A stretch of DNA of 60,555 nt from contig CALBDO010000016.1 in assembly GCA_937927515.1 (NCBI GenBank), positions 1 through 60,555 on the forward strand, written 5' to 3'. The stretch comes from Candidatus Kapaibacterium sp. Its GTDB lineage: Bacteria; Bacteroidota; Ignavibacteria; Kapaibacteriales; UBA2268. The notes under the pieces were generated by a model. It had not been told where the DNA came from and did no database searches. It saw only the letters and a list, made by a program, of their open reading frames with translations. The position numbers were made by a program, and so were the translations under genes. Shown here piece after piece: positions 53,343 to 60,555 of this stretch. Position 1 is the stretch's first letter, and every line of letters begins with the position of its first letter.

Positions 53343-54707
53343 ATGTTTTTCGAACCATTTAAGATTAAAGTTGTAGAACCAATTCCAGTAACTACACGTG
53401 AGTACCGAGAGCAGAAGCTTAAAGAAGCCCACTACAATTTGTTTCTTCTACGCTCGGAGGATATCACAATCGATTTGCTTACCGACAGTGGTACTGGTGC
53501 AATGAGTTCAAAGCAATGGTCGGCTGTTATGGATAGTGATGAAGCATATGCTGGTTCGAGGAGTTATTACAAGTTCGTGGATGTTGTTCGTACAATTACT
53601 GGCTTCAAACATATAATACCGACACATCAGGGGCGTGCAGCCGAGCGAATTTTGTTTTCTATCCTCGGGGGCAAAGGGAAAAAGATACCTAGCAACACAC
53701 ACTTCGACACCACAAGAGCAAACATCGAATACACTGGTGCCGAGGCTTACGACTTCCCAACCGCAATTGCTTTTCAAACTGAACTCGTAGCAGATTTCAA
53801 AGGGAATATGGATATCGACAAGTTAGAAGACTTCCTCAAAAGCAATCCTCGAGAAAATATTCCTCTCGTGATGATAACAGCTACTAATAACAGCGGTGGC
53901 GGTCAACCAGTATCGATGGAGAATATTCGCAAGACTAGCGAATTAGCCCGTAGCCACGGTATACCCTTTTTCATTGATTGCTGTCGCTTTGCAGAAAATG
54001 CTTATTTCATTAAAAAGCGAGAAGAGGGATACGAGGACAAAACCATTCTTGAAATTGCTCGCGAAATGTTTTCTTATGCTGATGGTTGCATTATGAGTGC
54101 TAAAAAAGATGGCTTGTCCAATACTGGTGGTTTTATTGCTACAAATTTGGACGACTTGGCAGAAAAAGCCAAAGTCTTGCTTATTGTCACCGAGGGCTTC
54201 ATTACATATGGTGGCTTAGCCCGTCGCGACCTTGAATCTCTTGCGGTTGGTTTGATGGAAGCTTTGGATGAGAAGTATTTAGAGTATCGTGTAAATCAGG
54301 TTAAGTTTTTGGGAGATGAGCTTTTAAAAAGGGATATACCAATACTTCTTCCAACTGGTGGACACGCAGTGTATATAGATGCCAAAAGGTTTTTGCCAAG
54401 TGTACCGCCCGAGCAATTTCCCGGGCAGTCCATTGCTTGCGAAATTTATCTCGAGGGCGGTGTACGTGCTGTTGAAATTGGTTCGTTGATGTTCGGCAAG
54501 CGCGGCCAGAATAACGAAATCATCGCAAACCCTTTCGAGTTGGTTCGTCTGGCTATTCCAAGGCGCGTGTACACAAACAACCATCTTGAATATGTTGCTG
54601 ATGTGACTCGCAATGTTTACGAAAGACGGGAGCATTTAAAAGGAATGAGAATTGTTTACGAAGCCCCGTATTTACGACATTTCACGGCGCATTTAGAGTA
54701 TGTTTAA
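53343..54707 (+). CDS. tnaA: Tryptophanase (or related beta-eliminating lyase)
   Basis: 454 residues. PLP-dependent beta-eliminating lyase: LLTDSGTGAM, DEAYAGSRSYY, IPTHQGRAAE and the PLP lysine in IMSAKKDG. RSYY and EIGS near the end fit tryptophanase; tyrosine phenol-lyase has an Arg in the corresponding MERG. So indole, pyruvate and ammonia from tryptophan are the likely products, with some doubt. No tnaC-type leader peptide is visible in the 113 bp intergenic region. The acyl-CoA carboxylase gene begins 15 bp later. Confidence 0.88.
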   Translation: MFFEPFKIKVVEPIPVTTREYREQKLKEAHYNLFLLRSEDITIDLLTDSGTGAMSSKQWSAVMDSDEAYAGSRSYYKFVDVVRTITGFKHIIPTHQGRAAERILFSILGGKGKKIPSNTHFDTTRANIEYTGAEAYDFPTAIAFQTELVADFKGNMDIDKLEDFLKSNPRENIPLVMITATNNSGGGQPVSMENIRKTSELARSHGIPFFIDCCRFAENAYFIKKREEGYEDKTILEIAREMFSYADGCIMSAKKDGLSNTGGFIATNLDDLAEKAKVLLIVTEGFITYGGLARRDLESLAVGLMEALDEKYLEYRVNQVKFLGDELLKRDIPILLPTGGHAVYIDAKRFLPSVPPEQFPGQSIACEIYLEGGVRAVEIGSLMFGKRGQNNEIIANPFELVRLAIPRRVYTNNHLEYVADVTRNVYERREHLKGMRIVYEAPYLRHFTAHLEYV

Positions 54708-54722
54708 AATTTGGAAAAAATC

Positions 54723-56291
54723 ATGGAAGATGTAAACAAAAGACTAATTGAGGAAAAGTTAAACGAAATGTTCCAGATTAAACAAAAGGCTCTCGAGGGC
54801 GGTGGAAAAGACCGAATAGAAGCCCAACACAAGAAGGGTAAATTAACTGCACGAGAAAGAATCGACCTACTGCTCGACCGTGGAAGTTTCTACGAAATAG
54901 ATATGTTAGTGCATCACCACTCAAGAGATTTTGGGCTCGACAAGCAAGTTTACCTTGGCGACGGCGTAGTTACTGGCTATGGAACAATCAACGGCCGAAA
55001 AGTCTTTGTCTTTTCCCAAGATTTCACTGTCTTGGGGGGAAGTTTGGCTGCTGAGCACGGGCGCAAAATTGCAAAGATTATGGACCTGGCGATGAAAGTA
55101 GGTTGTCCCGTAATTGGATTGAACGACTCCGGCGGAGCTCGTGTCCAAGAAGGAGTGATTTCCCTCGGTGCCTACGCTGATATTTTCCTCCGGAATACAC
55201 TTGCTTCTGGTGTTATCCCACAAATATCAGTAATTATGGGACCCTGTGCCGGTGGCGCTGTTTACTCTCCCGCAATTACAGACTTCATAATAATGGTCGA
55301 GAAAACATCTTATATGTTTGTTACCGGTCCGAAAGTTGTCAAAACTGTTCTGCACGAAGAATATACATCCGAGGAGTTGGGTGGCGCTGAAGTCCACGCC
55401 TCTAAAAGTGGTGTTGCTCATTTCACTGCCCAAAACGACCTCGAAGCATTGCAACTAGTTCGAAGGTTGCTCTCTTACATTCCATTAAACAATAGCGAAG
55501 ACCCTCCTTTTATCCCAAACGACGACCCAACAGACAGAGAAGACGATGAATTGAATTACATTGTACCCGCCAATCCAAACCAACCATATGATATGAAGGA
55601 AGTTATCAAAAGAATTGCCGACAATGGTGAATTTCTGGAAGTTCACAAAGATTGGGCACCAAATATCATTGTAGGTTTCATTCGGCTGGGTGGCTATTCA
55701 ATTGGAGTTGTTGCAAATCAACCCGCAGTACTTGCTGGTGTTTTGGACATTAATTCATCTCGGAAAGGAGCAAGATTTGTGCGATTTTGCGATGCTTTCA
55801 ACATACCTCTTCTCGTTTTGGAGGATGTACCGGGATTTATGCCTGGAGCCGACCAAGAATGGGGCGGTATTATTACCAACGGTGCGAAGTTATTGTATGC
55901 CTTTTGCGAAGCCACAGTACCACGTATAACTGTCATAACACGCAAAGCTTACGGCGGCGCATATGATGTCATGAATAGCAAGCATATCCGTGGCGATTTC
56001 AATTTTGCCTGGCCAACGGCTGAACTTGCTGTGATGGGACCAAAAGGTGCAGTGGAAATTATCTTTAAAAAAGAAATTGAAACAGCCCCGAACCCAGAGA
56101 AAAAAGAAGAAGAACTAATTGAACAATTCAACAAAAAGTTTGCAAATCCTTACATCGCTGCTTCTTACGGTTACATAGATGATGTAATCGAACCAAAGAA
56201 GACAAGGAAAATCCTAATCGATGCTTTCAAATTATTAGAATCAAAAGTCGATACAAATCCACCCAAAAAGCATGGAAATATACCATTGTAA
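54723..56291 (+). CDS. Acyl-CoA carboxylase carboxyltransferase (beta) subunit
   Basis: 522 residues from the ATG at 54723 (an alternative TTG at 54711). Two crotonase-fold halves with [13 protein letters not shown] and [12 protein letters not shown] in the first and [18 protein letters not shown] and [11 protein letters not shown] in the second. This is the PccB/methylmalonyl-CoA decarboxylase-alpha type. No biotin carboxylase or carrier gene is next to it, so the partner subunits are elsewhere. Likely propionyl-CoA metabolism, possibly linked to amino-acid breakdown by tnaA. Confidence 0.93.
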   Translation: MEDVNKRLIEEKLNEMFQIKQKALEGGGKDRIEAQHKKGKLTARERIDLLLDRGSFYEIDMLVHHHSRDFGLDKQVYLGDGVVTGYGTINGRKVFVFSQDFTVLGGSLAAEHGRKIAKIMDLAMKVGCPVIGLNDSGGARVQEGVISLGAYADIFLRNTLASGVIPQISVIMGPCAGGAVYSPAITDFIIMVEKTSYMFVTGPKVVKTVLHEEYTSEELGGAEVHASKSGVAHFTAQNDLEALQLVRRLLSYIPLNNSEDPPFIPNDDPTDREDDELNYIVPANPNQPYDMKEVIKRIADNGEFLEVHKDWAPNIIVGFIRLGGYSIGVVANQPAVLAGVLDINSSRKGARFVRFCDAFNIPLLVLEDVPGFMPGADQEWGGIITNGAKLLYAFCEATVPRITVITRKAYGGAYDVMNSKHIRGDFNFAWPTAELAVMGPKGAVEIIFKKEIETAPNPEKKEEELIEQFNKKFANPYIAASYGYIDDVIEPKKTRKILIDAFKLLESKVDTNPPKKHGNIPL

Positions 56292-56308
56292 CAAGGAGGT
56301 AGTTTTTT

Positions 56309-56776
56309 ATGTCTAAATTACCAAAATCGACAACTTCCGAATCAAAGCCCGGTTGTACAAAGAATGGGCATATGATTCATATGATTTTTTGCCTATTTCT
56401 TTTAATAACTCAAATTCCAGATTTTAACCCCCAAAAGGAGCCAGTATCAATATTTTTCGTTTCATATTCAATTGTAGGACTTTTCTACAGCTTTTATATG
56501 TATCTAAAACTCTCGAAGAAAGAAAAGTCTGAAATACTAATCAAACAATTCCGAGAGCTGGATTTTGTCGTTCTCAACTTAGCAAAGGAAAACGGTGGCT
56601 ATCTGACACCTACGGTCTTTTCCTTACGAGCTTCCGTATCGATAGAAGAAGCAAAGCAGATACTTGATAAATACATCGAGCGCGGTATCGCCCAAATTGA
56701 AGTTACCGACGAAGGCATTGTCAAATACATTTTCCCCGAGCTCATCGAGCCACCCAATAGTCAAAAGAAAGAGTAA
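56309..56776 (+). CDS. Small membrane protein with a C-terminal winged-helix-like domain
   Basis: 155 residues with a strong SD (AAGGAGG). Two hydrophobic segments (MIHMIFCLFLLITQI and ISIFFVSYSIVGLFYSFYMY) form a hairpin; the C-terminal 80 residues are soluble and read like a small helix-turn-helix (YLTPTVFSLRASVSIEEAKQ, then GIAQIEVTDEGIVKYIF). It is not an OadG-type decarboxylase subunit, though its place after the carboxylase gene might suggest so. Repeat copy 2 begins 22 bp after its stop. Confidence 0.75.
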   Translation: MSKLPKSTTSESKPGCTKNGHMIHMIFCLFLLITQIPDFNPQKEPVSIFFVSYSIVGLFYSFYMYLKLSKKEKSEILIKQFRELDFVVLNLAKENGGYLTPTVFSLRASVSIEEAKQILDKYIERGIAQIEVTDEGIVKYIFPELIEPPNSQKKE

Positions 56777-56798
56777 TCAAACACCACTCATTGATATC

Positions 56799-57166
56799 CC
56801 AGTGGCACGGCACGCTGTGGACAAGAATCTGCATCTTCGTACGTAGTGGCATCGCAAACCGTGACTCTACAAAGGCATTAAGAGCAATGCATTTACAACT
56901 ATTGCAAATTTCAATTTTTTAACATTTTTGTCGATGGGTAGGGTGATGATTCCAATGGCAAATTTTTTAGCTAAAGTTTGCTCATACTTATTGAACGCTG
57001 ATGCGGAAGTTAACACATTCACTGCTTATTCTGTTTATACAACTCATTGTGAGATAACAACTTACACACGGGGGGGGGGGTACACAGCCACTTTCCAATC
57101 GGATAGATGCACTACAGCCAGCAGAACTGCTTTGCAGCAGATACCGCGCACCCCCAGATGGAGAAG
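56799..57166 (+). repeat. Dispersed ~366 bp repeat, copy 2
   Basis: Matches copy 1 (reverse complement) over the whole length and copy 3 in the same orientation. It begins near CCAGTGGCACGGCACGC and ends at CCCCAGATGGAGAAG. It lies upstream of the propeller gene at 57330 and points towards it. It keeps the 49-codon antisense frame (57016-56867) and has the longest G-tract of the three copies. Confidence 0.93.
57070..57080 (+). repeat. Eleven-base G homopolymer in repeat copy 2
   Basis: Eleven consecutive G. The same spot is GGGAGGGGG in copy 1 and GGGGG in copy 3, so the tract length varies between copies. Long G runs slip easily during replication. It lies about 250 bp upstream of the propeller gene. 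Confidence 0.9.
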
Positions 57167-57187
57167 ATGATACCGCAACCCTTTTCC

Positions 57188-57209
57188 TTTCCTCCAGCAT
57201 TGGAGGAAA
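57188..57209 (+). promoter_or_regulatory. Hairpin between repeat copy 2 and the propeller gene
   Basis: TTTCCTCCA pairs perfectly with TGGAGGAAA across a GCAT loop. The other two copies have no such hairpin in the same place. Role unknown: leader structure or end of a transcript entering from upstream. Confidence 0.45.
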
Positions 57210-57329
57210 CCGAGCGGAAAGCAAGTCGTTCTTTGATGTATTCAAGCATTTATCTACTGGAAATTCGTAATTAAATTTTTGTTGAATAATTTTAAAGCAT
57301 TTTGTGAAATTTAAAATTGAGGTGAAAAA

Positions 57330-59723
57330 ATGAAGAACTTTGTTTTTATTTTAATCATTTTCTTTTCGGGGGTAGTTTTTGCTTATAGCAATGAACTCGA
57401 GTTTGAATTGCTTGGCACTGATTTTACAGGAATCTTTCACACCGAGAACAAAGTATTTGTTTATGGTAAATATGGAATTATCAATTACTCTAATGACCTT
57501 GGGATTACTTGGAAAAAAACAAATATCGGGAAAAATTACGATATTTTGAAAATAATTTCTGTTGATGACAAGATTTATGCTTTGACAACTGAAAGAATTT
57601 ATGCGTGGAACAACAAATCGAACTTCTGGGATGAAACTTTTATCCGCTGGGGACACAATTTTGTTGACTTTTGCACCGATGGCAACCGAATATTTATAAT
57701 TACGGCTAACGAAATTTTAAGTATAGATAAAGAATTAAAATCCGACTTAAAATTACTTTTCAAATTCGACACTTTCACGAAATTTACCGAAATGGCTTTA
57801 TGGGAAAAATATCTTTTCATTATCGATGCAAATATTTCTATTGTAAAATTCAATATTCAAACGAACGCCCCCGAAGATACTTTATTTACAGGTTTCGGAA
57901 CTCAAGAAATTGAGAGATTTAAAGTTAGAGATTCAACAATTTATGTCCTTTTGGTTTCTGATGACCGCTCGCCTTCTTTTTATGACGATTACCAAATAAT
58001 AAGGCACACAGTTCTGTTTTCCAAAGACTTTGGTAAGACCTGGAAAATTTTTGCAAAACATATACCTATAACCAGAGACTACTTAATCGAGGGGAACGAA
58101 ATACACACACTTGCGCCAAAATTTGTTGGAAAAGAAAAAAATTTATCAGTGAGTTTTGTAAAAGCTGATACCTCTGGTTTGTTCGAAGAAAATGATGTAG
58201 TCGAACCCAATGTCTGGCTTCCAATCTTTCAGTTTAATAGTGATGATGTAAATACATTTCGGATAAATTCAATTGAAAAAGTCAGCGACAGCATTATTAT
58301 CGCTTGTGGCGTTAGTCATACTATTTTAATTTCCAGAGATAACGGCAAAAAATGGGCATTTACTTCATATTTTAGACCTTTATATTCTCTCTTTTTTAAT
58401 AAATATATAAATCAAATTGTTAAAAGGGGAGAAGATACAATTGCAGTGCTTTCATATTACCCTCCGTATATGTTCGCCTCTTCTGATAAAGGTGCTACTT
58501 TCAGAACCTTAGGAATTGATACAAATTTTAAAAGATTACTGTCTGTTTTTAAATCCCCACTTACACCACCAAATGGAAAACTTGGTTACTTTATTTTCGA
58601 ACAAGACGAAAAGAGGAAATTTACTGGTACAATTAGGACAATAGAACTCGACATTGTCAATAATGAATATCATACGAACGATATTGAGTTGAAACCTTAT
58701 GAATCATTTAAATGGGATTCTGTTGAAGTGCTATTCATTCGCGACCCCTTGTATTTAAAAGGAAATATAATCCTTCCAACTATTTTGCAGATTAAAGGAT
58801 ATTCTTCGTCAAGTTCAATAATTTTTGTTTTGGATAGTAATTTAAAATTAATTGACACTTTATTTTCATCGAAGGTGGCTCCAGACTTTGTTCAGGATGA
58901 AAATTATCTTTATACCTACTCATCCGATTCAGAAAATACCTATGTTTTAAAAATTAATTCATTAAAAAGTGATTGGGAAATTGTTGCAAGTATTCCACAA
59001 GTAAATTACCGCAAACCAAATGAAAAAGTTGACCTTGCCTTGACTAAGGTTTTAAAAAATCATTTTATATTTACTAAGACAGTATATAAAGACTTACATT
59101 TGCAATGGTATTTGCTATTCTTAGATAAGTTTTCAGGGCATATTGATTCAATTGAAGTTACGTTGTTCCAAGGCTTATTCTCTATTGACGACACTGTTTT
59201 TGTACTTACGAATAGTTGGCTAAGGGAGTTCCCAAACTTACCACAAGATACTAGTTATTTTATTGAGTACTCAATACCCAATAATTCTGGAATAGTCATT
59301 AAAAACATCTTCCGTTGGAATAATCAAGATTATATCGCTTGGGCAACAAGATATGGAGATTTTTACGAGCCAGTTTGGGAAGCAAACTTTGGAATTTTTA
59401 AACGGATGATTCAAAAACCAAACGTTGTGATTGAAGAGGTAAGGCCATACCTTTTTTGTTTCCCACTCTATCCAAATCCTTCTTGGAATTATATAGATTT
59501 GCCATTATGTTGGGAGGCTAAATTCTCAATAGAGGACATCAATTTTTCGTGCTTTAACCTATACGGACAAAAACTGGAAATTCCCTATTTTCTAGTGGCA
59601 CAGCCAACAAACAATTGCGGTGTTATGAGGTTTTCATTAAACAATCTTTCACCGAATATTTACTTTATTAATGTTAAACTTCATAGTAGTGAATGGACGC
59701 TTCCTTTCGTCATAAACAAGTGA
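57330..59723 (+). CDS. T9SS-sorted Asp-box beta-propeller protein
   Basis: 797 residues. Signal peptide MKNFVFILIIFFSGVVFAY. Asp-box motifs: SNDLGITW, SKDFGKTW, SRDNGKKW and SSDKGATF, spread across the body as in multi-bladed propellers. The C-terminus is a type A T9SS sorting domain (LYPNPSWNYIDL, FNLYGQ, LSPNIYFINVKL). It should be secreted and surface-bound. It is a paralogue of the minus-strand protein at 1-2154. It is flanked by directly repeated copies 2 and 3. AT-rich with few TCGA sites compared with the core. Confidence 0.85.
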   Translation: MKNFVFILIIFFSGVVFAYSNELEFELLGTDFTGIFHTENKVFVYGKYGIINYSNDLGITWKKTNIGKNYDILKIISVDDKIYALTTERIYAWNNKSNFWDETFIRWGHNFVDFCTDGNRIFIITANEILSIDKELKSDLKLLFKFDTFTKFTEMALWEKYLFIIDANISIVKFNIQTNAPEDTLFTGFGTQEIERFKVRDSTIYVLLVSDDRSPSFYDDYQIIRHTVLFSKDFGKTWKIFAKHIPITRDYLIEGNEIHTLAPKFVGKEKNLSVSFVKADTSGLFEENDVVEPNVWLPIFQFNSDDVNTFRINSIEKVSDSIIIACGVSHTILISRDNGKKWAFTSYFRPLYSLFFNKYINQIVKRGEDTIAVLSYYPPYMFASSDKGATFRTLGIDTNFKRLLSVFKSPLTPPNGKLGYFIFEQDEKRKFTGTIRTIELDIVNNEYHTNDIELKPYESFKWDSVEVLFIRDPLYLKGNIILPTILQIKGYSSSSSIIFVLDSNLKLIDTLFSSKVAPDFVQDENYLYTYSSDSENTYVLKINSLKSDWEIVASIPQVNYRKPNEKVDLALTKVLKNHFIFTKTVYKDLHLQWYLLFLDKFSGHIDSIEVTLFQGLFSIDDTVFVLTNSWLREFPNLPQDTSYFIEYSIPNNSGIVIKNIFRWNNQDYIAWATRYGDFYEPVWEANFGIFKRMIQKPNVVIEEVRPYLFCFPLYPNPSWNYIDLPLCWEAKFSIEDINFSCFNLYGQKLEIPYFLVAQPTNNCGVMRFSLNNLSPNIYFINVKLHSSEWTLPFVINK

Positions 59724-59845
59724 TAATTTTTAATATTACACAGATGTAACTTCTTCCTTTCTATAGACATTCGTCAAAATTAGCGCGTGATGCAATACCG
59801 TCAGCTGTTTCGCCTCGGTGGAAGCTGGAGTCTATAGTAGCGCAA

Positions 59846-60191
59846 CACGCTGTGTACAAGAATCTGCATCTTCGTACGTATTGGCATCGCAAACCGTGAC
59901 TCTACAAAGGCATTAAGAGCAATACATTTACAACTATTGCAAATTTCAATTTTTTTATTATTTTTGTCGATGGGTAGGGTAATAATTCCAATTACAAATT
60001 TTTTAGCTAAATTTTGGTCATACTTATTGAACGCTGATGCGAAAGTTAACACATCCTCTGCTTATTCTGTTTATACAACTCATTGTGAGATAATAACTTA
60101 CACATGGGGGTACACAGCCACTTTCCAATCGGATAGATGCGCTACAGCCAGCAGAACTGCTTTGCAGCAGATACCGCTCACCCCAGATGGA
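59846..60191 (+). repeat. Dispersed ~366 bp repeat, copy 3
   Basis: Same orientation as copy 2 and somewhat shorter (about 346 bp). It starts at CACGCTGTGTACAAGAATC and ends at CCCCAGATGG. It has an extra A that breaks the 49-codon antisense frame, and a G5 tract. It lies upstream of the broken Cys-rich gene and points towards it. The 122 bp between the propeller stop and this copy hold nothing recognisable. Confidence 0.92.
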
Positions 60192-60277
60192 CTTTTATGC
60201 CGAAATTTTTACATTTACTATTTTAAAGGTTGATTGTAAAGCTAAAATTTGTAAAACATTCAAGAAAGGAGTTAATT

Positions 60278-60555
60278 ATGAAAAAATTTTATATATTTAA
60301 ACTTTCTATAATGATATTTGTATTGTTTTCTGTTATGAAAACAAACTCGCAAGTACTTGATTGACCTCCAAATTGTGGAGTGTACGAGTTTACATTCATA
60401 CCCAATATTCAGGGATGTGAACATCTTTTGGGTCCGAACGAACAAATGCGTATTGTTTACTGTTGTTGCTTTGATGCGAGCGGGCCAAGTTATACTGCAA
60501 CAGTAATTTACTATGACTGGCCAAATTGTCCTTTCCGTAATTGCGTTCTTTTAGA
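60278..60555 (+). pseudogene. Cys-rich secreted protein paralogue interrupted by TGA at codon 29 (partial)
   Basis: A strong SD (AAGGAG) precedes ATG 60278. The first 28 codons encode a signal peptide (KFYIFKLSIMIFVLFSVM, then NSQVLD). Codon 29 is TGA (60362-60364). The same frame then stays open to the window edge for more than 60 codons and encodes a Cys-rich sequence (PPNCGVYEFTF, YCCCFDAS, WPNCPFRNC) related to the product of 2180-2791. So the gene is inactivated by one nonsense mutation, or much less likely recoded. The rest lies outside the window. Confidence 0.75.

Noticed and set aside
56928-57170. 80-codon plus-strand frame in repeat copy 2, with a 98-codon relative at 59937-60233
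   Set aside because: The equivalent frame in copy 1 contains a stop and shifts at the G-tract, and the G-tract lies inside it. It is unlikely to be a protein.
2891-60191. Repeat copies as a CRISPR array
   Set aside because: The copies are about 366 bp long, three in number, spaced irregularly by kilobases, and no cas gene is present.
60362-60364. Selenocysteine or alternative genetic code explanation for the in-frame TGA
   Set aside because: TGA is a normal stop in many genes here and TGG is used for Trp. The hairpin after it is short and too near for a typical bacterial SECIS. A nonsense mutation is simpler.

Overview
The window reads as about 60 kb of chromosome from a member of the Bacteroidota/Chlorobiota group. 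A Kapabacteria- or Ignavibacteria-like lineage is my best guess. That placement is inference from several signs. Secreted proteins carry C-terminal type IX secretion (T9SS) sorting domains. A promoter matches the Bacteroidota -33/-7 consensus (TTTG-N19-TAnnTTTG) exactly, and others come close. Shine-Dalgarno signals are often weak. The base composition is moderately AT-rich and the genetic code is standard. I saw no rRNA, tRNA, CRISPR array, integrase or transposase.

Layout. Both ends carry related accessory 'cassettes'. On the left (1-3256, minus strand) a ~366 bp repeat precedes a small Cys-rich secreted protein and then an Asp-box beta-propeller protein that runs off the window. On the right (56799-60555, plus strand) the same repeat precedes a paralogous Asp-box/T9SS protein. 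A third repeat copy precedes a paralogue of the Cys-rich protein that is broken by an in-frame TGA. The left repeat is inverted relative to the two right copies, so about 53 kb of ordinary core genes lie between inverted repeats. This arrangement is the most unusual thing in the window.

Core, left to right. A redoxin and a lone DsbD-alpha-like domain protein (3326-4759). A DUF5714 zinc protein. dxs. A T9SS protein, outer-membrane protein, methyltransferase and crotonase run (7857-12527). A minus-strand greA-ECF sigma pair. A very compact minus-strand operon bcp-tatD(+outer-membrane protein)-lnt-hemL-lipoprotein-ribD (13881-20570), in which tatD and the outer-membrane protein are fused by a homopolymer-length anomaly. 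cutA and murC. Two ssb genes, a HAD phosphatase, cmk and ispH. An alpha/beta hydrolase that lacks its nucleophile. A heat-shock block of two hsp20 genes and dnaK, with clear hairpins between them. An NlpC/P60 lipoprotein overlapping an orphan phage terminase. A glycosyltransferase, SDR enzyme and lolA. A single-chain type IIG restriction-modification enzyme with palindromic repeats inserted in frame. pepT and an OPT transporter. A flippase-like protein, an rRNA methyltransferase, uppP, a cyclophilin and a czcCBA-type metal efflux operon (40616-52190). Then trpS divergent from tnaA, an acyl-CoA carboxylase beta subunit and a small membrane protein.

Functionally the core covers isoprenoid precursors (dxs, ispH), cell-envelope building (murC, uppP, lnt, lolA), cofactors (hemL, ribD), proteostasis and metal efflux. 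The ends look like a variable surface-protein repertoire. They also contain fewer TCGA tetranucleotides than the core, which suggests a different history.
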